A program made the translations under genes and the position numbers. Positions 14,320-26,900 of a stretch of 64,000 nt of DNA are shown one piece after another; within the stretch, counting starts at the first letter, position 1; each line of letters opens with the position of its first letter. The notes below the pieces were generated by a model that saw nothing but the letters and a program-made list of their open reading frames with translations, searched no databases and was not told the origin of the DNA. This DNA is from Burhinus oedicnemus (taxonomy: Eukaryota; Chordata; Aves; Charadriiformes; Burhinidae): contig VFFE01008918.1 in NCBI GenBank assembly GCA_008921705.1, positions 2,695,028 through 2,759,027 on the forward strand. The letters run 5' to 3'.

Positions 14320-17300
14320 GTATTGTCAGTTCCAGGTTACTTAAACTTATTTCCACGTGCATACAAGAGCTCAATATATAGCTGGAGACTGAATTATCAA
14401 AATTCATAACCTGCCAGAAGGGCAAAATATTTTCAATATATCTGAAAAAGCTACTATTATACATTTAATTCTTTTTCAATAAATATTCAGAAAACTGGAA
14501 TAGACTACACCAGAAGAAATTAATAGCAGGTAATTTATTTCTTTTCCAATTGGTTCCTTAGCTTTATTATGCATTAAGGATGTTTCATGGTAATTACTAA
14601 TACAGCATCTTTCTGTATGATTACACATTGTCTGCATGTGGGCAAGTATACATAATACATTCTGAATATTGTGCGAGCCGCCTGTTCTTATGACTCATCT
14701 GAATATGGCAGTCTGAATTCCCATAAAGTTGTTCACTGATCCGTGCTTAGCCCATGCAAATCACAGGAAGTCACAACAACATTGATGTTGCTGCATCTTC
14801 ATGCCAGAATGCTCTGTTGAGCCTTGGTTTGTTTACCACTGAATTCCCTTCAAAGAGCAGACTTGAGCTTATAAACAATGAAGACCTCAATATATAATTA
14901 ATGTGCTTTCTAATTAAATAGTAACCACATATGTTGTAACGTTTCAATTAAGAGTATAGAAAATAATTAATTATCATCTTAAATACTTAATGTGAGTATA
15001 CCAATTAAAAAAAAAGCCACTTCTATAATTTAAAAATTGTTCTTGGACCAATTTCAAACTAACTATAAATTTTTAGTGGTAATTTTTCTTTTTTCAAGGC
15101 AGGGCTTTTTTTTCAAGACAAGAACCTCTTAAGTTTTCAATATAGATAGAGTTTTGAGTCTAATTTCATACACATGTAAACCAGTATAATATAAATCAGT
15201 ATAATAATTTTACTTTAAAAAAACCCACCAACTATTTTTTTTAATCATAAAACTTATTTGGAAGTGAATGCTGTGAAATTCCCTTGTTAATTATTATTTC
15301 AAGGATATTTACTTTTTGTATTAAGTGGTATACTTTAGTTATATGATCAATGCATTTCATTCCCTCTGGCTAACAAGAGGTAAAATGGTATTACAGTCCC
15401 TGGAACTAAACTATCAATTCCAGCTCTAAACATTGTATGGCACTGGAGACAACTCAGAGCCACAACTATTTAGCAGGAGGGGGGTGGAAGACACATTATG
15501 ATATTTGGATTTCTTCAAGAGGTGCTACTTGAAATTCATTGCTGACTTTTTTCCTCTTTTTTAGTGTTAGCAATGAGGTATTCCAGTGCCCAAGAATGAG
15601 TAATAATAGCAGTTCAAGTCACACGCTGCATAAAGACCTACACGGAAAGGTAGGATAGATGGCAGTGTTTGCAGTCACCGTCTGTCTCTATGAAAATAAG
15701 CTTGGCATTTTCCACTCATTGTATTCAAAGGTAATAAATGTTTCCTGCAGTACAGTATAAAATCAGTAAAGTTCAGAAATAGATTCTTTGGATCATTGTG
15801 GTGATAGCGTTGATTCAAAAATACAGGCTAGAAGTACATTTTAGGGATCACCACCACACTGCTGGAAAAGTAGAGAAAAAATCAAAATTGGTGTCTAAAA
15901 TAAGAATAGAATGCCATATTTAGGCACTCCACTGGAAGTCAACCTGACTATTACATGTCACATTTCCGTATACTTAGAGAAACTGATTGGAAGCCCAAGT
16001 TTTGTGAGCTCTGCAATTTCTGAAAAACATGTATTTGAAGCTTCTGTGCAAGATTCCTCCAGAAGAGTCTAGCCTGATGCTTTTAATTCTGAATGGAAAG
16101 AATGTAACCAAAAAGAATAAAAAATTGTTGGGTACTCGTCTTGTGAACCTCTGGAAATACAAAGTTTGAAGAGTTGTGTGATCATCCGCTACTTAAATGG
16201 ATCTCTGAAATGTAATGCAAAGGACTTCTTGAAAGCAAAACATAGGTGAGCCCTTCATTTATTCTGTAAAACAGTTTATTATTTGCTTACTTCTGTAAAT
16301 AAAATATAGACAGATTGTTTACCTGAGGAGTGTCATGCATTATTCCAGGATGTAAAGACTAACAGTATTAATTATGAATGTCACCTTAAATTAATAATAG
16401 CCCTAACAATAATGGTAAACAATCCAAGTATTTAATATATTTTTGTATTTCAATGGAGTATAATGCATCAGTACATAGGTTACTGCCTTTCATAGTTATT
16501 TAACATTGACCAAGGTTATATACATTATAACTGTTATGAAACTAATGTAATTATATCATAGTTTTAGTGCAACCACAGTACCTATGTTTAGAGGATAATT
16601 TAAATGACAATTTGTTTGCACATTATGAATACCCTAGCCCTCCTTTTATGTCATTCTAATTTGCTATAGAAAAGCTTTCATGTGTGAGAAGTATTCAAAT
16701 GCATATGGGATTTCTCTTCATATCATATATGTCTTATTTTCCAGTGCTTAATACTGAACAGTGTAGCACGAAATATAACCCATTATGCTTGATTTCCTGT
16801 ACAAGGTTCCCTTTAACTTTTCACTGCATGACTGGTTGGAATGTGCAAATTATAACTTGCAGCAGAGTATTCTAAGGGAATAATATTTGCCTTAGGAGCA
16901 GTATGGTCACATTGTGTTTCCAAGGCAGAATGCAACACTGAACTACCTGCCCCGACAGAGTTCATTCATCACCAGGAGCTATGCTATGGTAGAGGTAAGA
17001 GCAGTAGAAGCTCCTCATTTTGTAAAGAGACCACACAGTTCTTTAACTACACTTAAACAAAGTGCTGAAATTTTGTTCTCAGGGTTTATGTTCTTTATCT
17101 TCAGGGAAAATTAATATGTTTAACATCTAAAGATAGGAATTCATATTCATCTAGGTACTTGAAGACATAAACCAAGGTCCAATTAATCAACTTGAAAAGT
17201 TCCATACAGAAAAATTGTTCCTTAGCTGTCTACTGCTTGAGTTTTGTGTCTTCCTGTCAAGTATCTCTTGTATACTCCTGTCAGAGACCAGTTATTGAGT

Positions 17301-20300
17301 CAAGCAGATGGATCAGTGGCCCTTCACACTGTAATGTTTGTAATAATTTAAGGGTATGATTCCTTTCATATAGTGTTAGTGATTAGAGTTAGGTGTCAAG
17401 CTAATCATCTGGGCTCCTTCTGTAGTCCCTGAAGCTAAGACTCTCTGAAGGCAAATTACAAGCTCCCAAAAGGCAATTCATCACCACTGCCTTTGATATC
17501 TGTTTTGGGATAGACAGAAACACCCTCTGGAAGAATGTGTCCCTTCATTGTCTACACAGAAAGCTAAGACAAGACATTTCATTTTTGATGGCCAAATTTA
17601 CATAAAAGCAATCTCAGACTTAATCAATTACTTAATATAAATCTATCACTTGAAGAAGGAAGTACTTCACAGTAATGAATGCAAGTTTTCATAAGGACAT
17701 TGAGTACAAACACGACCCAGCAGGTCTGAGATCCTTTTCAGTTCTCACATATATGAAATCTGTGTTGCACAGAAGTCAGTAATATCTCTTGTCCAGATTT
17801 TTAAATTGCATTGGGAATCCGCAATGCAGACAGGTACATTGTGAGATTTTTAAAAAGTAGATTCAGTCATACTAAAAACCGAATGAAAACATACCTATGT
17901 CTTCAGGCTCATAAATATCTTTATATAGCGATCCTTAGATGAACGAAAATATTAGAAAAAAACCCAGCATCTACACTATTGATGAAGTAGTTTGCTTTAG
18001 AATGGTCTGAAATACTAATCTGTCCTCATATGTGTCCATGGCTTTTTGGATTCCCTACAATAATGGGAACAGTAAACATCTGGAAGCCATTTACTAAGAG
18101 AATTTGAGGACTTTATAATTATGAATTCATTCAGCACTCATTGTAAAGTCACTAATAAATCTCTTTAGTGTTCTTAGGGATCTCACTTAACATTCAATTG
18201 TTCTTATGGATCTAGCTTGCATTTCAATCACAGTACATTGGTTTAAATGACACCAGTTTGTACTCAGGTTTGTCTCTAGACAACAAATCCATTTGCCACT
18301 TTTTGGTTGCTCTTTTTCTTTGCTTTTCTATTTTGTTTGGGGACTTTGTTGGATCTTAGACATGTTCTTGAGCTGCTGCTTTTTTAAACTGAGCAGTTCC
18401 CACAGAGACTCTAGTCTTTACACTAAAAACATTGTTAATAAACATTTAACATAATCTTTTAAAGGATGCCATGTAGTTTTCTCTCTTCTTGGTCACTTTT
18501 TCATAAAATTGGAAAAGAATATGAAGGCAGGATGTTAATTTCCAACTCAAGAGAAGCAGCATGCTTTTTTTTTCTTTAACATCACTGCCAAAAGTAATTA
18601 TAACTATGTTTTATTCTTAGGAGTTTAGTACTTTCAACTGTTAGTGTATCTGCAAGGTTTAAACTCACAGAAGAAAAAAATCAATGAATAATATTTTACA
18701 GGCTCCCTAAAACTTGACATATACTACACACTTCATGCTGTCAGGAAGGTCCTTTAAAATATTTAATTTCAGAATTTTCCTTCATGGGAGATGGAACAGT
18801 CTTGAAGAAAAAAAAGAATAACTATTTTGTTTTCACTTTTTGTGTGCTGAGAACACGAAAGATTTAAGGACCTGTTTCAAAATTGTCACAGTTCATCTTT
18901 TTTTATTTGTGCATTTATTTACTGCATTTCATATATGTAGTTCACACCCTGCAAATTCTTTTGTATATGAACAACCTACTTCTCTGATCTTAGCACTCCT
19001 GCTGAAAGTTATAGAATGTAACCACTTGTGCTATATTGCCACAGAGAAAAGAACTGGGGAAAGGACAGCGTAGGCAGAGAGGACAGGTGGGGTTCTTTTG
19101 TCTCATTCAGCCTCTGAACCCAGTTTCTGGTCTGCTCCCACTACAAAAATCATAAATTCTCAGACTAAGCTAGTTTTTGTCTCATTTTGTTACATAAATT
19201 GGGCTCCACCTGGCACACTAACCACTAAGCAGATAATCTTGTAAGTCACTTACTTTTGTGTCTACAAAACTGTAATTGCTTCTACCTTTACACCCACCAC
19301 ATGCCCACACTTCCTGCATTCACATACGGCCACTCTCCTATCCATTCCAGTGGACGTTCCATCAAAAACTTTTTTTAATAGACTGTGATTTTTAGGCATA
19401 ATCTAGTGTCCAATTTATTTTTCATTCCAAGTTACTTAAAAATAAAATTTTATCCACTATGGTGAAGTAACTTGGGTGTCATAAATTGAAAAGCTTGACA
19501 TTCTGCAGAATATTAAGTACCTCATTATTCAGCAGTGCATGCACTACCTTTGCAAAACATACCCAGTATCATGAAGTCTTATATGTTCTTATAGAGAACC
19601 TGCAGCAGACTGTCACTGAAATGATAAGACAGTTTAGCAGCAGTAACGCCTTTAAAAGTAATCTTTTTAAAAATGTAATCAGGAAATATTTCAGGAAAAT
19701 TTTTTTTCACTCCACTTTAGAACGAGTTGATGGACTTACATGTTTGTGATGTGACTATTTGTTGCTGTACATACACTAACAATTTGTGTATATTATGTGT
19801 GAACATACATTAACAAATATTGAAAGTGAAAATAGTGTATCATTTGTCTTTACAAGTGTAAGACCAAATACTGGCATAACCATTGTCTCAGGCAACAATA
19901 ACAACAAAAAAACAATTAAAAAAACTGATGCAAAGTGTGTAAATCACAATGATTGTGACTTATTGCCACAAGAGGGAGTGAATCCCAAAGACAATGATCC
20001 TATGATCCTCCTTCAATAGCCCAGCTTCCAGGAAATCAGCTGGAGGGACAGAGAACCAAAGTATTCAAGCCAGTCATAATAACACATGTTAGATGAGATA
20101 AATGACATCTGAGATAGTCTGGTCAATGCCGCTGAGGGGTTTTATATGGTCAACAACACCTACAATTGCATTAGAAATGAAATTAGATGATAGCTTTTTT
20201 GTTATCAGCTTCCTCTGCTTAAAGGGCTCTGAGAAGTTATTACAACAAGATCTGAAAACAACTCTCTACAGTGAATTATTCAACCACTAAATCCAAAAAA

Positions 20301-20784
20301 TAAGTGGACTGTCAGATTTGTAAAAGACCCTCTACAGTGAAGAGAGGGCTGCAACTATCCAATTATCTGCTCCCTTGGTTGCCTAACTGATCTATGAAAT
20401 CGAATTAAACACCGATCTGCAGACTTAATGTTTCAATGCTAAAGGATCTGTACCAAATTTACTGAAACAATGAGGAATATCTATGTCCTCGTGTGGTTTT
20501 CAAATGGAAGCTACGAAACCTTGAGAGGTTAAAATCTAGAATTAGTTATTCTGTTTTCTACAATTGAGCATTATTAACCTGTATTCTCACTTTCTCTACT
20601 AAAATTACAACCCTATTCACTCTATCCCAGCTGCACCAATAAGCAAGCAATGAAGCATACCAAAGAGGGTAGTTAGCAGTCCCTTTTATTTTTGTGCAAG
20701 CTGTTTTGGGTTGCCTTTTCTTGTTGTTGTTTGTTTTGCCTTTGGTTCTGTTTTTTCCTTACCTAAAATAAGGAAAAGGATAAA
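14320..20784. other. Non-coding DNA with possible exon pair and motif-rich stretch
   Basis: No gene can be assigned. Two points stand out. About 14520-14960 combines AP-1, octamer, forkhead and homeodomain-type motifs, as conserved enhancers often do. At 15565-15649 and 16896-16994, two open intervals on the plus strand are flanked by splice-like signals and share a compatible phase. Both are described in findings. The rest is AT-rich single-copy sequence with no repeat family that I recognise. Confidence 0.6.
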
Positions 20785-20910
20785 GAAGGAGAAGGAGAAG
20801 GAGAAGGAGAAGGAGAAGGAGAAGGAGAAGGAGAAGGAGAAGGAGAAGGAGAAGGAGAAGGAGAAGGAGAAGGAGAAGGAGAAGGAGAAGGAGAAGGAGA
20901 AGGAGAAGGA
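20785..20910 (+). repeat. Perfect (GAAGGA)21 hexanucleotide microsatellite
   Basis: Twenty-one exact tandem copies of GAAGGA (126 bp), with no interruption. The flanks are also purine-rich: bases from about 20782 to 20939 are almost all A or G, with one T at 20913. Read in frame it gives an alternating Lys-Glu peptide, which produces a spurious open frame around it; there is no reason to think it is translated. Uninterrupted arrays this long are usually length-polymorphic. The pure purine strand could adopt unusual structures. Confidence 0.97.
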
Positions 20911-23900
20911 AAGTGAAAGGGAGAGGGAGAGGAAAAGGACTTATTTAAGAGACCATACGAGACTAAGCATCTCTTTGTTTATGTGCACAGTAATTCAGTC
21001 ATTTCTAGTGTGTCTTTTGTCAATGTTTCCCTACTAGTCAAGGAGACAGCAAAATGTCCCTTCCATCTCTCCCTTATTTCCTCTTCTTGTCAGTACATGC
21101 CACTCACAGGTCAAGGTTATTAGACTGAAAGGAATTAGGATTTTTGTTCTTCCAACCATGTGGGATTTCAGCACCCCTCTTCTTTAAGGAGAGGTGCCTG
21201 GATACAGTCTTCAATTATGCTCTCACTACGCAATCTCCAGCTGCTGCTACATCACTGGTTATGCCAACACTAGACCTAAGTCACCACCATTTCAGCTAAC
21301 TACAATCTTTTAAGGTGTGTGAGTGACAGTGAACACATGCCATGGAAAGGATGATGTATTCTAGATTTAGCTAGATCTAGATCAAGGAATTGTTCTATCA
21401 CATTCTTGGCCTTCTAGGTACCTCTGTGGGGAGTCTGGCAGTGATCAAGATGACAGACTATTTCCCAGAAACCCTCCTATACCCATTTGAGCTAGATGTA
21501 CCTGGAGAACTGATGTCATATTCAGGGTAGAAATCAGCTTCAACTTTAGATACCTAAATTTGGGTGGTTGCATATATATTATGGATACAGGTGTCCATGT
21601 ATAGTTTTCTTCTGCTACTAGAATGCCACAGGGTATTTGAGACATTTACAAAAGGCTGGTAGATACAACATACAATCTATCAAATCCTTATGCCCTTCTA
21701 CTGTAACTTAAAGGCCAAGTGTTCTCCAGGCTACACTGTTTGAACATGATGAGATTCTAGCATGTAGTTCACTGTTGGCACCTACATAAAAGCATTCAAA
21801 TCGAGGTATGTTAGTTTCAAACTTATCTTCAGACTTGACATCTGGCAGGAAATTGGGATCCTGGTAGACATGAGCTATGCTGCGCTTATTACAAGAGAAG
21901 CACACTTGGCTTCTGATGGGATGTATTCTGTGCTGAACATCTGAAAAATGCTCTGAAACACAAATCATATAGGTCAAATTGTAATATCTAGCCAATCCTG
22001 TACATAACTATATTTAGGACTCTTCCTAACATATCCATTTCCAACATTGTCCCATTTCCCTGTCATCTGTGAAGACAAAACTGGGTCTAGGTCTTAAAAA
22101 CTTTTGAACTAGAAACAGAACATTTAGCTATTACTGGGTACGGGCAGCACAGTTCTTGGTCTTCGGGCTCTTTTTTCTTAAAACCAAAAAAATATATACC
22201 AGACATCTTAAGTACTTAGTCTGCTTCTGATTTAATTCAGTTCCATCAATAAATTCTGGAAGGTGATTGCCTAAGGTTTTTGTATGGTGCTCAAATGCTT
22301 GCAATTGACATTTGTTCCTGCTAATAAATAAGAATTCATGAACTATTTTTAACCCCCATACCATCTTGCTTCTATCTGAGATCTGCTACCAAATACACAC
22401 AACTGAAGCTTAACCATCTGAACTCTTAATGTAGAAAATATTAAGTTCAGTTCTACAGCTTGTTACTCACACGGATTAATGACAGTACTTGTTGAGATCA
22501 TTTGTCACTAAAATATAAATTTTAATCAAAATAATCAAAACCTTTGCACAAGACCTAGTGTTTGTTGGCAGAAAATGCCTATCTGCTGAAAGCAAAATTG
22601 TTTACAAGATTAGTTTTGACAAATCTATTGCTTTGGATTTTTTAATTGCGAAAATGTCTTATTGGTTTGAAAATGAAAATAATATTTGTTTTCTGTTTGA
22701 ATATGTTTCTTCCAAGATGTCAGCTAATTAAACTGATTTTTTGAAATGAAAGGCTTAATTTAAAAAAAAAAAAAAAGTAAAAGGTTTTTAACATATTGAA
22801 AGACCAAATGGCATCACTTTGTGTGGTCAGTTGTTGAACATTTATTTTCTTAAGGATTTGGATGTTTGGCCTCATTTAGGATTAGAAAAAAAAAAAAATT
22901 AAAGTGTTTTTCCAAAATAGGAAAAACATTTTGCCCAAATCTATTAATGGCATTTATGAAAAAGTTTTCCAAGGGCATAATAAGGACATAATGACTGTCA
23001 TTGCTGAAAATGAGGTAGACAGGAGGTAGAAATGGATGACAACTCCCCATGGATTCCACTGCTCTGTTATCCCAGCAACTGTGGTATCTTAAATGTATAG
23101 TTCAATTTACTACGGTGCTGATCTCCATCCAAACATTCTCTGAGAAGTAAAACAAGCAAATAACTATGACCTGGACTGTTTACAGAAATAACCTTTCACA
23201 AGCGCTTTGTTGAAGGTAGATTTGTGTTCTGTTCTGCACGGGTGTTGCCAAGAAGAAGGTGCTTTCAATTGTGATATTAAAATACAATTAATTTGATTTT
23301 AAACCCTAAATTTCTAATAAATAAAATAATCATACCTACAAGTGCACGAGCTACCCTGGGGTTTTGTTTTGATTTGATTTGTTTTGCTTTTTTGGAAATG
23401 CCCATTTTGCTGTGGTGTTTATTTAGAAATTAATATATTAAGCACTGCATGAGTGAAATAGCCAATGGCACAAAGACATAGTAATTACTCAGTTCAATTA
23501 TCACTTTAACTGTGCATGCCCATATAATATGAAGAGTATACATATTTAATGATGGTTCCATTGCCCTGTTGCTTACCTGTTCTGATGTGTTGTCCCTAAT
23601 ACCCAGGTCCTGTGATAATGCCATGGATTGTGTCTCTGGGAAGGGAACATATTTTTGTGTGTGACTTCATAATATATAGCAGAAATGTAACAGGACTGTT
23701 GAAATAATTTTACTGTGGATCAATCTGCCTTTCCTCTGCCCCAAATAATATTATTTGAAAGATACAGTTTTTCCCTATGATTTTAAGAAAAAAATTTCCA
23801 TAATTTTCTGCTGCTATATTGTATTCTTTTAAATTTTTAACCTATGTCAAGATAGTTGGTTATCAAACCCTTTAGGACAGAACCTCCAGAGTCACAGACT

Positions 23901-26900
23901 ACATCTTTTCTTCCTTTTCCAATCTACTTTGTTACTGCAAATTACTGTTACTCCACATCACCTCCTCTATTTGAGATTATGTGTAGTTCTAATTGATAGA
24001 TTATTCTGGACCAATAAGTTGTTAACAGAATCATATACCTTTGAATATGTGTTGTCACGCTACTCACCATCAGTGGGAAGCTGTCTATGGTAAACCTCTA
24101 CGTATAGCTCTTACACACAGAGCTTCTGTCAAAGCAGAGTGCAGTGCCTAGAGCAGCACAATGCTAAACTGTGCCCTACAATTCTCTGACTTGTTTATTT
24201 TTTCTGTTTTTCTTGTCCTGTATTACACATAAACACACACAGAGTTAAAAAAATCTTGCGGTATATTTACTCCTACAATATTATACAAAAAGATGAAAAA
24301 TGTGTTATTTCTTAAATATCTAAATTATAATGCTTCTGGGTTTGGTTGGTTTTGGTTTTGTTTTTTTTTTCCAAATGAAAGCTTTTATATATGGTCCATG
24401 ATTACATTCAGATGCAAATCTCTGAAAATAATTCCATATATTTAAAAACTCTCTTCATAATACTTTGTATCTAGCAACAAAAAGAAAATTATATAATGCT
24501 ACAAATGAGGATTTAAAAACAAAACCAAAACAAACCCTTCCATACAATTGCTTTAATTATACATAGATTTAGTAACTTTCACCACAACTGCTCTGGGTTT
24601 AGGCTAATACCATAGCAGAAATGACCTTGCTTAATGTTAAGTGGACTACCAAGGTGCCTATACCCCTTCTTAATCAGAGATTGAGTAACCACCAAAAGTG
24701 GCTTAGAAAACACTGTAGTACAGAGTTGAGAGTTCTTCACATGGGATGCTGCTCTTTTAATTGTACAGCATAAGCCAGGATAATATTTTCTGACACTATT
24801 TTTCATTTGAAAAACAACCAAAAAAATCCCCATTAATTTATAGTTTATGTGAATTTCTAGAATCTTAGATTATATTATAAGGAAAAATAAATATATCTAT
24901 TTAAAGATAGACTGCAAAAGATTCAAATAAATTTGGAACATTAACTTTTATTATTAATCACTTAGGGCAGGAGAACATTTTCACATTCTACCAGACGACT
25001 TGTATATCAAATTTAAAGTTAAATTAAGGTTATAAGTAGTATCTGTTGAAGTTAATGGAAAAGCTTCCAACTGATTTCAGAGGGGCATTCTTGATGACCA
25101 TTTGGACATCACACAGATCTTTGGATAGCCATATTAAGATCCATGAGAGAGATTTTTCAGAACAGAGCTTTGACATATCAGTATATCATACTTTTACATT
25201 TGCATAAGGTCATATGTATACTTTGTGGGTATATATGTATTTATACATACACAGAGTAAAATTCTTATGTGTAATGAGATGACGTAGTAAACATATGTTA
25301 TTACCATACATTTGAGATAAGAAAATTAATGACGAACCTGCATCACTAACAGATACATAAATATAAGCATTTTCAGAACAGGAAGGATTTATGACCACTT
25401 AGTATGACCTTCCACTTAACTCAGGCCTTAGATTTCACATATGTCAAACAAGAGTTATCAACTCTTTGTTTAAGGTAGGAATGGAGTATTCACTACATCC
25501 CTGGATAAGGTTACTTAATTTCACAATAAAAAAGTCTGTATCTTATACATTAACAAAAAAAAACAAACAAAAAAAATCCCACCCCAAAATAGAAAAACAA
25601 CCTAAACCAAAGCCAAATCCTTTCATCAATTTCCCTCCACAAGTTTTTATTTCACTTGCAATAAAACTGGTAATCATAAAGAATGAGTGTGAAAGGGAAC
25701 CTGCTCTCCCCATAGACATGTGTTGAACATGCTAAATTACCTCATGGACTTATCTGTGATAAGTAAAGTAGGTAGTTTGTCTCACTGTAATGTTTTTTTC
25801 ACATTTTGAATTGTACTTATATAGGATTCTGGTGACCTCTTTCCAACTTGTCAGGAACATATTTAAAATACAGCTTATCTCAAGCAGTTATCAATAAAAT
25901 CTTCCTGACATTTGCAGAGGCAATTTTTTTTTTATGTTGATGTTTTATTTTTATTTTCCACAGCTGAAAAAGCCATCTACATCAGTATAATAAATACCAT
26001 TTTCCAACTTTTGAAAAGAGAGGGAAAATTCTAAATAATATAAAAATATTTCTTCCTTTTAATAAGAATGTTGAATGTCAAAGGCAAAAACATTTTAGAA
26101 TACACATACAGTAAGAAATACCTTATTCCACTGTAGAAGAAGCTTTCAAATTGTAATCAAACATCTCTTATTTTAGCCAGTCATGACCTATTGTACCTTT
26201 TACTTAAAATCCAGTGTTCAAGCCCTAGATTTCAGGCAACTCCCCATTTCTTTGTTGAGACTTCTAACATTCCACTCCACTGAGCAGCTGCAATCATCCA
26301 TCACAAAAATAATAAAACAAAGACAGGGTAGGGCGCTAAAACGTATGAGGCGATCAAAGGTACATGATATATGAAATTTACCACAAAAGACTTAAGTGTG
26401 CACCATGCATGTCAACACCGGACATATGTTCAGCATCATAATAGTTGTATTCAGACGCATATGTCATCTTTGAGATTTAGATTCCTTTCTAAACACAAAG
26501 TTGTATGTTTATCTCTTAATTGTCCTATTCATATATAACCCAGAGTTTATAACAAAAGTCTGACTAATTTTCTGCAGCTTTATACAAAGAAAGAAGCAAC
26601 TTGTAAAAGCTGTGGGTGAAAGAAGGCTTCTTTTGATACAGAGAAAAACTGGTATGCCTGTTATGAAGCATCTGAATCTGCCATTCAGAATGTTGTTTGG
26701 GAACCTGAGCAGAGTGGATTTGGAGAATGGATAAGAAATGGAAAATTCTGAATTACTTGATTTATTTGTCATTTTCAGAATGCAACAGTACAGACCATGT
26801 TCTTGAAGCACACATAGGGCTTCATGTCACAAAGCACCCGTTGAATAAGCTTTCCAACTCAGGAGTAACAATTCCAGTGAATTGCATGTCCTAAGCAAAT

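Noticed and set aside
14218..14464. Open frames crossing the N block
   Set aside because: They run through unknown bases and homopolymers, so the frame is meaningless.
16100..16244. Plus-strand open stretch ending at CATAG|GTGAGC
   Set aside because: No pyrimidine-rich acceptor upstream, and its end phase does not join openly to the 16896 interval.
20711..21037. 108-codon open frame with a long Lys-Glu repeat
   Set aside because: Produced entirely by the perfect GAAGGA microsatellite; the flanking codons show no domain.
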